DNA from: Streptomyces spiroverticillatus
GTDB lineage: Bacteria; Actinomycetota; Actinomycetes; Streptomycetales; Streptomycetaceae
NCBI GenBank assembly: GCA_014650415.1
Contig: BMUX01000006.1
Coordinates: 459,092 to 523,091 of the forward strand
Reading direction: 5' to 3'
DNA: 64,000 nt
A program made the translations under genes and the position numbers. Below are positions 37,344 through 45,943 of this stretch, one piece after another (position 1 is the first letter of the stretch; every line of letters starts with the position of its first letter). A model generated the notes under the pieces. It was not told the origin of the DNA and did no database searches. It worked only from the letters and a program-made list of their open reading frames with translations.

Positions 37344-39632
37344 TCACCCGGGCAGCAGTTCGGAGCGGGGACCGGAGGCAGTGGTGGCGCCTCGCGGGGA
37401 GGGCACGGCGTTCAGGAGAAGCGTGGACGGGCTGGGGGCCGGTTTCCGCTCGGCGAGCGGCACCACCGGCGGCAGCGCCTCCTGCGCCTCACCGAGGAAC
37501 ACCCGGCGCACCACGCGTTCCGCCGCGTGCCCGTCGTCGAAGTCGCAGAAGCGCTCCCGGAACGCCGCGCGCCTGCGGGCCGCCTCGTCGTCGCACCAGG
37601 CGCCGCTGCGGAAGATCTCGGTCAGTTCCTGCTGGGAGCCCGCCACCGCTCCGGGCGCCTCCTTCGGCAGGTCGAAATAGGTGCCGCGGACCGCCGAGTA
37701 GACGGCCCAGTCCTCGGTCAGCGCGACGATCGGACGGTCCAGGTTCGCGTAGTCGAACATCGACGACGAGTAGTCCGTCACCAGAGCGTCGGCGGCCAGG
37801 TACAGCTGCTCGACCTCCGGGTGCCCCGACACGTCCACGATCCGGGCGTCGCCGTGGTGGGTGTCGCCCGTCGTGTGCCGGTAGAAGTAGTGGCCGCGCA
37901 CCAGCACGGTGAAGTCCGTGCCGAGCTCCTCGGCGAGCTGCTCCAGGTTCAGCCGGGGCACGAACTCGTGCTCGTAGTCCCGGTGCGTCGGTGCGTACAG
38001 CACGGCGGTCGTGCCGTCGGCCAGTCCCAGTGCACGGCGCGCCCGCAGGACGTCCGCGGCGGTCGCGTTCAGCAGGATGTCGTTGCGCGGGTAGCCCGTT
38101 TCGATCGCCGTGTACGAGCACGGGTAGACGCGGTCCCAGACGGCGGTGGAGAACCGGTTGGAGGTGATGCTGAAGTCCCACCGGTCGCAGCGCTCCATCA
38201 GCGCCTCGAAGTCCATCGTGGCGCCCGCGGGATACTTCTGCTGGTCCAGGCCCATCGCCTTCAGCGGTGTGCCGTGGTGCGTCTGGAGGTGGATCTGGCC
38301 CTCCCGCTTCACCACGGCGTTGGCGAAGTTGACGTTGTTGACCATGTACTTGGCGCGGGCGACCGCCGCCCAGTACTCGCGGGACCCCGCCAGCACGACG
38401 TCCACGCCGTCGGGCACCCGGTGCCGGTCGCGCGGTTTGACCACCCACACCCGGCGGATGTGCGGCGCCCACTCGGCGAGCGCGGCGTCGATGGCGGCCG
38501 GGTTGCAGGCGTAACCACTGCTCCAGTACGAGGAGAACACCGCGAGGTTCTCGTCCAACGGCAGCCGCAGCTGCGAGTGGTAGTACACCCCCATCACGGA
38601 CCGCTTGGCACGTGTGACCTGACGGCGGCCGTGCTGCTTGGCGGCGCTGCGCGCCTTGGCGACGGTCTTCACGCCGCGCAGTCCGGAGTACGATCCCCGG
38701 CCCATCAGCTGGTACTTGTGACCGCGGCTGCCGCCGGGGCGCACGAAGCCCGCCGGTTCACGCCGCTGGTAGTCGGCGGCGGCACGCTGGAAGAACTCGG
38801 AGCGCGCCTCGCGCGGCAGCCGGTTCGGGTGCTCCAGGATCGTCAGGTAGTGGTCGGTCATCTTGCGGAACATGTCCGCACGCCACAGCTCCAGTGCGGG
38901 AGTGGCGTCGAGGTACGCGAAGACCCTGTCGTACTGGTCGAAGACGTCGAAGTGCTTGCGGCTCGTCGTGCGCAGGATGTTGCCGCCCTCGCGCCGCTGC
39001 CGGTAGTGCACGCAGACGAGGTGCAGGGTGGCTATGTTCTCCGCCGTCATCAGCGAGCAGAACGTCCAGGGGGCGTCCTCGTAGTAGCCGGGCGGGAAGG
39101 TGAAGCCGTGCTCGATGACGAACTCCCGGCGGTACGCCTTGTTCCACACGACCTGGAGCAGGTCGAGGAGTTCGGGGTGACGGGTCAGCGGGAAGGCGCC
39201 GGACGCCTCCGCCTTCCGCAGGTGTTCGTGCAGCAGGTTGCGTACGGACTTGCCGTCCCAGTGCGTGCGGTCGTAGTCGAAGACCAGGACGTCGGGGTCC
39301 TTGGTGGCTTCCAGGCGGTCGGCGATCGCCCCCAGTGCACCGGGCGTCAGTGTGTCGTCACTGTCGAGGAACAGCAGATACTCTCCGTGTGCATGTTCCA
39401 TGCCTACGTTACGGGCGCGGCCCAGACCCACGTTCTCGGAGAGGTGGACGACGCGCACACGGGGGTCGAGCGCGGCGTATTCGTCGAGAATGGCACCCGA
39501 GGCGTCGGGAGAGCAGTCGTTCACCGCCAGGATCTCGAAGTCGGTGAAGTCCTGATGCAGGACGGAGTCGAGGCACTCGCGTAGATATCCCTGAACGTTG
39601 TACGTGGGGACAACTAGGGTCAATCGAGGCAT
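37344..39632 (-). CDS. GT2 glycosyltransferase - CDP-glycerol glycerophosphotransferase fusion, 762 residues
   Basis: GT2 domain at 1-250 (LTLVVPTYNVQGYLRECLDS; DSDD at 90-93), then a short basic linker (about 300-345; QHGRRQVTRAKRS) instead of the long beta region of its neighbour. The TagF-like domain at about 355-715 shows QTHHGTPLKA (His453), ETGYPRNDIL, LYAPTHRDY, LVRGHYFYRH and TDYSSSMFDY. The motif usually written WHGT reads HHGT here. It is the compact version of the architecture and the promoter-proximal gene of the minus-strand pair. It probably adds sugar and glycerol phosphate units to the same wall polymer. Confidence 0.87.
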   Translation of the reverse strand: MPRLTLVVPTYNVQGYLRECLDSVLHQDFTDFEILAVNDCSPDASGAILDEYAALDPRVRVVHLSENVGLGRARNVGMEHAHGEYLLFLDSDDTLTPGALGAIADRLEATKDPDVLVFDYDRTHWDGKSVRNLLHEHLRKAEASGAFPLTRHPELLDLLQVVWNKAYRREFVIEHGFTFPPGYYEDAPWTFCSLMTAENIATLHLVCVHYRQRREGGNILRTTSRKHFDVFDQYDRVFAYLDATPALELWRADMFRKMTDHYLTILEHPNRLPREARSEFFQRAAADYQRREPAGFVRPGGSRGHKYQLMGRGSYSGLRGVKTVAKARSAAKQHGRRQVTRAKRSVMGVYYHSQLRLPLDENLAVFSSYWSSGYACNPAAIDAALAEWAPHIRRVWVVKPRDRHRVPDGVDVVLAGSREYWAAVARAKYMVNNVNFANAVVKREGQIHLQTHHGTPLKAMGLDQQKYPAGATMDFEALMERCDRWDFSITSNRFSTAVWDRVYPCSYTAIETGYPRNDILLNATAADVLRARRALGLADGTTAVLYAPTHRDYEHEFVPRLNLEQLAEELGTDFTVLVRGHYFYRHTTGDTHHGDARIVDVSGHPEVEQLYLAADALVTDYSSSMFDYANLDRPIVALTEDWAVYSAVRGTYFDLPKEAPGAVAGSQQELTEIFRSGAWCDDEAARRRAAFRERFCDFDDGHAAERVVRRVFLGEAQEALPPVVPLAERKPAPSPSTLLLNAVPSPRGATTASGPRSELLPG

Positions 39633-39993
39633 TCTTCACCTGTTCGTGAGCAGCGTGCACGGCATGCCGGGGTGCCGGTCGTGCTGTGGGGCCGGAGGGA
39701 TCTGGCGGTTCGGCGGTTCATCGAGGGTTGTAAGCGGTGGGTGAAGGTGAGAGGGAACAGGCGTTCACTTTACGGTCACTTGGGTGAGAGATTCCAGGGT
39801 GGTGGCCTGGGATCTGGCGAAAACCGGCAAAGCGGAATCCTCGGCGCGAGGCGTCTACCCTGGAAGTGCCAGGTGCGGCAACCGGTTCTGTGACGTTGGT
39901 TGCAGCGGAGTTTGGGGCCGGTTTCCCCGGGGAGCGGCGCGCGGAGAGTTCCGGTCCACACGGCCGGTGCAACGTCAATGAGGAGCATTCAGG
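39633..39993. promoter_or_regulatory. 361-bp divergent intergenic region in the glycopolymer locus
   Basis: No gene is seen here. It separates the minus-strand TagF-like pair from the plus-strand GT2. TACCCT at about 39856 (GCGTCTACCCTGG) is a possible plus-strand -10, giving a leader of about 130 bases. A locally AT-rich stretch (GTTCACTTTACGGTCACTT, about 39763-39781) may hold the minus-strand promoter. GTGAGAG occurs twice around 39748 and 39784. Confidence 0.4.
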
Positions 39994-41598
39994 GTGCACC
40001 CCGCACAGATCACCGTGGTCGTCATCGTCTTCAACGACGCGGACCGCATCACCACGGCTGTCGAGTCCGCCCTTGCCCAGGGAGCCGCCGTCGGCGAAGT
40101 GATCGTCGTCGACGACGCCTCCACCGACGGCAGCCGCGAAGCCGTGGACGCCCTCGCCGCCCGGCACCCCCGGGTGCGCCCCCTGCACCGGACGGAGAAC
40201 AGCGGCGGCTGCGGCAGCCCCCGCAACGACGGCATCGCGGCCGCCGCCTTTCCTTACGTGATGTTCCTCGACAGCGACGACGTCTACCCGCCGGGCGCCG
40301 TCGACGCCCTCCTCGCCGAAGCCGCCCCCGGCATCGACGTCGTGGCAGGCGCCTGCGTACGCCGCGAACTTCCCGAGAACCACGACACCGTGTGGGCACC
40401 CGCCCTCTACGACACCAGCGCCGGCGCCACCTTGCCCGGAACGGTCCTCAAAGGCATCGCCGCACACCCCGAGTTCCTCGTCGACACCCTCTCCGTCAAC
40501 AAGCTCTACCGCCGCGACTTCCTCGCCGAGCACGCCGCCGTCTTCCCCGACGGCGCCTTCCACTACGAGGACTTCGTCTTCACCGCGAAGGTGTACGCGG
40601 CCGCCCCCCGCATGGCCGTCATCGACACCCCCGTCTACATCTGGCACGTACGCCGCGCGGACGCCGTGCTCTCCATCTCCCTGCGCCGCGCCACCCTCGC
40701 CAACTGGGAGCACCGGGTGGAGGCGCACCGCCGCGTGGTCGAGGTCTTCCGCACCGCGGGCCAGCCCGACCTCGCCGTCGCCGCGCAGACCAAGTTCCTC
40801 GACTACGACCTGCCCATGTACGTACGGGAACTCGCCCAGCGCGCCCCCGACTACCGGGCCGCCTGGTGGGCGCACGCCCGCACCTACCTCGCCGGTTTCG
40901 ACGCCGCCGCCCACGAGCACGCCCAGGCCCCGGCCCGCTGGCTGGCCCGCGCCCTGACGGCCTGGGAGGAGCCCGCCGAACTGGAACGGGTCATGGCCCT
41001 GGCCGCGCAGCCGCCCCGCCTGCTGCCCCCCTCGTACACCAACGCGGCCGGGCAGCCCGTCCTGTCCGGCCGGCAGCCCGAAGTGCTCCTGCACGGGCTC
41101 ACCGACCTGCCCGCCGACAAGCTCCCCGTGACCGTCAACGGCACGGTCTCCGTCGGTCACTCGCTCGGGTTCACCCTGACAGTCCCGGAACTCCACGGCC
41201 TGCTCGCGCCGTTGAACCCGCAACGGGCCGTACTGCGCCTGACCGACCAGCACGACGTCCTCCCGGCGAAGATCCGCGAACAACCCCTGCACCGCACCGG
41301 CGACAGCTGGCAGGCCGCCTTCGAGGTGACCACCAAGGACCTGGCCGACGCCGCCCGCCTGGTGTCCTGGCGCGTGCAGGCCGACGTCGTCTGCGCCGGC
41401 GGCGAGCGCATCCCCGCCGAAGTGCGCGCCGCACACCCCGGAGTGGCCCGCCGCAGGGTCGTACCGCGCCTGGGACGCCCCCTGCTCGTCCAGATCCACG
41501 TGACGCCGCGCGGAGCACTGATGGTGCGGATCGCCGGAGGACTGCACGGAATGCTGGACGTGCTCCGCCGCCGCCTCAAGAGGCTGCTGGCCCGCTGA
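39994..41598 (+). CDS. GT2 glycosyltransferase with beta-rich C-terminal region, no polymerase domain
   Basis: 534 residues from GTG 39994, with GAGGAG twelve bases upstream. The GT2 domain has ITVVVIVFNDADRITTAVES, ENSGGCGSPRNDGIA and DSDD at 93-96. These match the N-terminal half of the 972-residue fusion at 42837 far better than the other two fusions. The C-terminal part (about 360-510) is beta-rich like that protein's middle region, but the glycerophosphotransferase domain is absent and the protein ends in an Arg-rich helix. It looks like a paralogue that lost, or never gained, the TagF-like module. It probably adds a side-chain or backbone sugar to the locus product. Confidence 0.85.
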   Translation: MHPAQITVVVIVFNDADRITTAVESALAQGAAVGEVIVVDDASTDGSREAVDALAARHPRVRPLHRTENSGGCGSPRNDGIAAAAFPYVMFLDSDDVYPPGAVDALLAEAAPGIDVVAGACVRRELPENHDTVWAPALYDTSAGATLPGTVLKGIAAHPEFLVDTLSVNKLYRRDFLAEHAAVFPDGAFHYEDFVFTAKVYAAAPRMAVIDTPVYIWHVRRADAVLSISLRRATLANWEHRVEAHRRVVEVFRTAGQPDLAVAAQTKFLDYDLPMYVRELAQRAPDYRAAWWAHARTYLAGFDAAAHEHAQAPARWLARALTAWEEPAELERVMALAAQPPRLLPPSYTNAAGQPVLSGRQPEVLLHGLTDLPADKLPVTVNGTVSVGHSLGFTLTVPELHGLLAPLNPQRAVLRLTDQHDVLPAKIREQPLHRTGDSWQAAFEVTTKDLADAARLVSWRVQADVVCAGGERIPAEVRAAHPGVARRRVVPRLGRPLLVQIHVTPRGALMVRIAGGLHGMLDVLRRRLKRLLAR

Positions 41599-41608
41599 AC
41601 GACGAAGC

Positions 41609-41647
41609 GGGGGCCGGCCTCGGACGACAGGTCCGGGGACAGCCCCC
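41609..41647. terminator. Terminator between convergent GT2 and GT4 genes
   Basis: GGGGGC (41609) pairs with GCCCCC (ending 41647), with an interior CCTCGGAC/GTCCGGGG stem and a GACAG loop. Interrupted by two mismatches. Confidence 0.65.
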
Positions 41648-41694
41648 ACTTTCACGTACCGCGCCGGGGCGTCAGCCCGTGCACCACGGGGCCG

Positions 41695-42840
41695 TCAGCG
41701 CTCCAGGAACTCGAAGAGCTCCTCCCACCGCCGGGTGATCGACTCCGGCGAGTACCGCTGCACGTTCTCCCGGGCCAGGTCGCCCATCCGGTCCCGCAGC
41801 TCCTGGTCCTGCATCAGCCGCACCAACTGCCGCGCCAGTTCGGGAGTGTTCCCAGGACGCGCCAGCAGCCCGTCCACACCGTCCTGGACGATCTCGTGCA
41901 CCCCCGGCGCACAGTCGAACGCCACACACGGCACCCCGCACGCCATGGCCTCCAGCAGCGCCAGCGGGAAACCCTCACCGCGCGAGGACTGCGCGAACAC
42001 CGAAGCACCGTGCAGCGCCCCGATCACGTCCCGGGTCTGCCCGGCCCACTCGACCGAACCGTCCAGGCCCAGATCCGTCGCCTGCTTCTTGAGCGACTGC
42101 TCCAACTCGCCCGCGCCGTACAGCTTCAGTTTCCAGCCCGGCACCTGGGGAGCGGCCTCCGCCCAGGCGTCGAGCATCATGTCGAGGCCCTTCTGGTGAC
42201 TGAGCCGGCCGATGCTGACGACCGTCTTCTCCGTACGCGGAGACACCGACTCCGGCATCATCGGCAGCGGATTGGGCATGAACCCCACGTTGTTGAGGCC
42301 CTTGACCGCCCACAGGTCGGCGTCCTCCTGCGTGAGCAGCAGCAGCCGGTCGATGTCCTTGTAGTGCTTCAGCACACGGCCGAAGCGCGAGGACTGCCGC
42401 GAGTACTCGTAACTCTCGTGACTCATCCCGATGACGGGGTGTCCGGCCGTGTCGGCCATCTCCACCCACTCCATCGCCCACACCTGCGTGACGACGATCA
42501 TCGCGCCCGGTGCCGCCGTGCGGAACATCCGCGACAGCTTCGCGGACGTCTCCCGCATCCCGGCGTCGCGGCGCGCGTTGTGCAGCCGCGCGGCCACGTC
42601 GACCCTGCCGCGCAGCCCGTGCACCGGCTTGCGGCCGGGGGGACGCTCCTCGTACAGCGTCACCCTCTTGTACGGAGGGTTCTCCCCGAGGTCCATGGCG
42701 ACGTCGGCGGGAGCGATGCCGACGACGGTGACCCGGTGCCCGCGCTCGGCCAGCAGCGAGGCCATCTGGGTCTGCCAGCGGGCCACGCCGCCGAGTTCGT
42801 CGACCTCGTTGCCGACGAAGAAGATGTCGCGTCGAGTCAT
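41695..42840 (-). CDS. GT4-family glycosyltransferase
   Basis: 381 residues, GT-B fold. The N-terminal domain starts RRDIFFVGNEVDELGGVARWQ, and the C-terminal nucleotide-sugar domain shows SIGRLSHQKGLDMMLDAW and the retaining-enzyme signature SRGEGFPLALLEAMACGVPCVAFD. It has no signal peptide or membrane helix. Its ATG overlaps the stop of the upstream GT2-TagF fusion as ATGA, so the two proteins are translated together and should act on the same polymer. Donor sugar unknown. Confidence 0.9.
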   Translation of the reverse strand: MTRRDIFFVGNEVDELGGVARWQTQMASLLAERGHRVTVVGIAPADVAMDLGENPPYKRVTLYEERPPGRKPVHGLRGRVDVAARLHNARRDAGMRETSAKLSRMFRTAAPGAMIVVTQVWAMEWVEMADTAGHPVIGMSHESYEYSRQSSRFGRVLKHYKDIDRLLLLTQEDADLWAVKGLNNVGFMPNPLPMMPESVSPRTEKTVVSIGRLSHQKGLDMMLDAWAEAAPQVPGWKLKLYGAGELEQSLKKQATDLGLDGSVEWAGQTRDVIGALHGASVFAQSSRGEGFPLALLEAMACGVPCVAFDCAPGVHEIVQDGVDGLLARPGNTPELARQLVRLMQDQELRDRMGDLARENVQRYSPESITRRWEELFEFLER

Positions 42841-45755
42841 TGGGCCCGGCCCTTTCCTCCGAAGAAGCGGTCCGCGATCTGCGCGGCCGCGTCACCGTGG
42901 TCGTACTCGCCGTACCGGTCCACGAATTCCTTCACCTGCGGACCGTACTGCGCACGCACGCCGTCCAGGTCCTCCAGCACGTCGAACAGTGCCTCCTGGG
43001 TGCGCTGCACCGGGCCCGGTGCCGCTTCCAGGAGGTTGAAGTACGTGCCGCGGATGTCCTGGGAGTACTCCTCCCAGTCGTACGCGAAGAACACCATGGG
43101 CCGTTGCAGCAGCGCGAAGTCGAACATCACCGACGAATAGTCGGTGATCAACGCGTCCGACGCGAGCAGCAGCGGTGTGATGTCCGGTTCCTCCGACACG
43201 TTCACGACGCGCCCCGCCATCGCCGGCGGCAGGGCCACCTGGTTCAGGTAGTGCGTGCGCACCAGCAGGGTGCACTTGTCGCCGAACCGTTCCGCGAACT
43301 CCTCGACGGAGAAGGGGAACTCGAACTTCTGCACCTTGCCCTGGGCGTTGGCCCGAAACGTCGGCGCGTACAGCACGACCGGCAGCCCGGGACGGATCCC
43401 CAGCCGCTTCTTCAGCTCCTTCACCTGTGCGCTCTCCACCGTCGCGTCGCGCCCCTTCACCAGGGCGTCGTTGCGCGGGTAACCGGTGCGCAGTAGCTTG
43501 CTCTCCGGCATCCGGTAGGCGCGCGCAAGAGTGCGCACGTCGTGCTCGGTGCGCACCACGAAGTGGTCGAAGCGGTCCAGCGACTTCTGGTACGACGCCT
43601 GCTCCATCTCCGACATCAGCCGGTAGCCCGGCTCGTCGAAGCCCATGCGCTTGAGTGCGGAGCCGTGCCAGGTCTGGATGTACGTCGTCTCCGCACGCTT
43701 GGCCAGCTTCAGCGGGAAACCCTGGTTGTCGACCCAGAACTCGGCCTGTGCGAGCGCCCTCAGGTACTTCCAGGACCACCGCTTGACCAGTTCGACGTCA
43801 CTGGGGAAGCCGGTCGGCTTCGCGCCCGCGTACGACCAGATCGCGTGGATCGGGGCGCCGCGCCGCTTCAGCTCCTCGTAGATCGCGCGCGGGCTGTCGC
43901 TGTACTGCTTGCCCAGGTGGCTCTCGAAGACCACGGTGCCCTTGCGCACGGGCAGCGCCTTGATCATGCGGTGGTAGCCGTCGATCTTGCGCACACCGGA
44001 GTTGAGCTCCTTGCGCACGTCACGGGCCTTGCGGTACGTGCTCTTGGCGATCCGCGCGGGCAGGCTGTCCATGTTGTTCTGGATCAGCGCACGGGTCTTC
44101 TGGGACGCCGCACTGTGCTGCACGATGTGGAACGCCAGATGGCCGCGCCCGGACACCTCCGCCTCTATGCGGTCGCCCGCCAGCCGCGTCAGCCGCGGCT
44201 TGACGCCGATGATGCCGGTGCGCTCGATGTCGGTGTTGCCGACGGTGATGGCGCTCTCCGTCGTCTTCCCGCCGACCTTCAGACGCAGCCGTACGTTCCA
44301 CACGTCGTCCACGATGCCGAGCGGGCGCAGTTCCTTCGCCAGCGGCAGGGCGGCCTCCCAGCGCACCCGGTCGCCGTCGACGCGCACACTGCGGACGGGG
44401 AAGCGGAAGGTCTGGAGGCTGGTGCGGCGTGCCTTGAGCAGGATCTCGGCGGACAGTTTCGCGCTCGGTGTGATCTTTCCCAGCGGGTTGACGATCGCCC
44501 CGGCGAGCTCCACGACGGTGGGCCGCTCCGTGTAACCGGTGAGGCTGTTGCGCAGGTCCAGCTTGTCGACCGGCCTGGTGTGGTAGCCGAGGTCGGTGAC
44601 GTCCAGCAGGGCGCGGGCGTGCGGATCCTCCAGGTGCTCCTCGCACCAGTAGATGCGGCCGTCCTTCTCCACCAGCGGCATCGCCAGCTTGCTCCGGTTC
44701 AGGAGCATGTCGATGGCCGGCATCAGGTTGTCCCAGTCCTCCTGGAGGAGGAGGTACGCGCAGATGGCGTGGGCGGGGTGCAGTTCGTTGTACGCCTCGG
44801 GGGCGAAGGACTGGACGTACTCCCGGGCCATCTCGGCGAAGGCGTGCCGGTAGTCGTCGTCCAGGAACGGCAGTTCGCGCAAGTAGAGGACCAGGTCGTG
44901 TTTCAGGAACTTGATGTCCTTGTGCAGCTTCAGGTCGTCCATCGAGCGGGACTTCAGGATTTTGTCGATCCGCCGGTGGATCTCGACCCGGTCCGCAAAG
45001 TTGTTGATTTCGTTCCGGCGATTACTGATCGACTTCTTCTCGGTCTTCTCGACCACGTTCCAGAAGTAGACAGTATTCGGAATCAGGGTGATCCGAGAGG
45101 CTGCCAGATAAGCCTGGGCGGAGAAAAGCAGGTCCTCGTAATGAATCCGCTTGGGGAAAGTGAGGTTGCTTTCGATCAGGAATTCACGCCGATAGCACTT
45201 GTTGGTCGACAGGGTGTCGAACACCAGCAGGTCCGGCAGTTCCGCGACGGAGTCGAGCGTGCGTGTGGAGTTGTAGAGCCAGCGGTACCACTCGGTCGTC
45301 TTGCCGTGTCTGCTGTCGACGTGCACCCGCAGGCACAGGCCGGACACCAGGTCGGCACCCGTGGTCTCGGCGGCCTCCAGCATGTTGCGGCAGGCATTGA
45401 GTTCGAGTGTGTCGTCGCTGTCGAGGAACATCACGTAGCGGCCGCGGGCCACCGCGATGCCCTGGTTGCGCGGCTCACCGCAGCCGCCGCTGTTCTCCTC
45501 CAGCTGGATCGCCCGGACCCGGTCGGGGTTCTCTGCCGCGAGTTTCCTGGCCACGGCATAGGAACCGTCCGTGGAACAGTCGTCCGCAATGATCACCTCG
45601 ACGTTGTGCAACGTCTGGTCCAGGACCGACTGCACAGCCGTCGGCAGGCGGTGGGCATCGTTGTAGACGATGACCACGACGCTGATGTCCGGCACGGCCG
45701 TCGGGAGGGTGTCCGGCGAGGGAGACGGGCTTGACAAGGCCACCTCTGTGTTCAC
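42837..45755 (-). CDS. Modular GT2 glycosyltransferase - CDP-glycerol glycerophosphotransferase, 972 residues
   Basis: A 22-residue Ser/Pro N-terminus, then GT2 (ISVVVIVYNDAHRLPTAVQS; ENSGGCGEPRNQG; DSDD at 112-115), a beta-rich middle (about 390-570), a basic linker, and the TagF-like domain (about 620-960) with QTWHGSALKRMGFD (His697), RTGYPRNDAL, VLYAPTFRAN, LVRTHYLNQV and TDYSSVMFDF. GTG 45755 is used as start; GTG 45743 is an alternative because GAGGA lies almost against the first GTG. Around 45000-45180 the codons are unusually AT-rich for the window (AATGAATCCGC, TTCGTTCCGGCG), perhaps a sign of mosaic origin. Coupled to the GT4 gene downstream. Confidence 0.87.
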   Translation of the reverse strand: MNTEVALSSPSPSPDTLPTAVPDISVVVIVYNDAHRLPTAVQSVLDQTLHNVEVIIADDCSTDGSYAVARKLAAENPDRVRAIQLEENSGGCGEPRNQGIAVARGRYVMFLDSDDTLELNACRNMLEAAETTGADLVSGLCLRVHVDSRHGKTTEWYRWLYNSTRTLDSVAELPDLLVFDTLSTNKCYRREFLIESNLTFPKRIHYEDLLFSAQAYLAASRITLIPNTVYFWNVVEKTEKKSISNRRNEINNFADRVEIHRRIDKILKSRSMDDLKLHKDIKFLKHDLVLYLRELPFLDDDYRHAFAEMAREYVQSFAPEAYNELHPAHAICAYLLLQEDWDNLMPAIDMLLNRSKLAMPLVEKDGRIYWCEEHLEDPHARALLDVTDLGYHTRPVDKLDLRNSLTGYTERPTVVELAGAIVNPLGKITPSAKLSAEILLKARRTSLQTFRFPVRSVRVDGDRVRWEAALPLAKELRPLGIVDDVWNVRLRLKVGGKTTESAITVGNTDIERTGIIGVKPRLTRLAGDRIEAEVSGRGHLAFHIVQHSAASQKTRALIQNNMDSLPARIAKSTYRKARDVRKELNSGVRKIDGYHRMIKALPVRKGTVVFESHLGKQYSDSPRAIYEELKRRGAPIHAIWSYAGAKPTGFPSDVELVKRWSWKYLRALAQAEFWVDNQGFPLKLAKRAETTYIQTWHGSALKRMGFDEPGYRLMSEMEQASYQKSLDRFDHFVVRTEHDVRTLARAYRMPESKLLRTGYPRNDALVKGRDATVESAQVKELKKRLGIRPGLPVVLYAPTFRANAQGKVQKFEFPFSVEEFAERFGDKCTLLVRTHYLNQVALPPAMAGRVVNVSEEPDITPLLLASDALITDYSSVMFDFALLQRPMVFFAYDWEEYSQDIRGTYFNLLEAAPGPVQRTQEALFDVLEDLDGVRAQYGPQVKEFVDRYGEYDHGDAAAQIADRFFGGKGRAQ

Positions 45756-45781
45756 GTCCTCGGTACGTTTTGATTACTGAT

Positions 45782-45844
45782 CCCTCACAACTGCGGGTAT
45801 GTGAGGGACGGCCAACTGATGAGCCTTGAAGGATCTTGAAGGAT
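45782..45844. promoter_or_regulatory. Inverted repeat and tandem 10-bp repeat between the fusion gene and galE
   Basis: CCCTCACA-(10 bp)-TGTGAGGG is a perfect 8-bp-armed inverted repeat at 45782-45807, close to the start of the minus-strand glycopolymer gene. CTTGAAGGAT is tandemly repeated at 45825 and 45835. Both are plausible protein-binding sites for control of the divergent pair. Confidence 0.5.
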
Positions 45845-45931
45845 TTCGACAGTCCTCGCCAGGCTAGCCCATGGGCGAAGCCCCTCATCCCATGCCCAGA
45901 GATGCCCCGATCAGTGATCAAAGCGTCTCTG

Positions 45932-45937
45932 TATAGT
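45932..45937 (+). promoter_or_regulatory. Putative -10 box for leaderless galE mRNA
   Basis: TATAGT, six bases (GCCTCT), then ATG 45944. No Shine-Dalgarno exists upstream. It is the closest to TATAAT of the six boxes noted in this window. Confidence 0.6.
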
Positions 45938-45943
45938 GCCTCT

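Noticed and set aside
33633..39584. Open frame of 1983 codons on the plus strand opposite the two GT2-TagF genes
   Set aside because: The minus-strand proteins show full catalytic motifs and starts. The plus frame is His/Val/Arg/Gln-biased shadow without domains or ribosome site.
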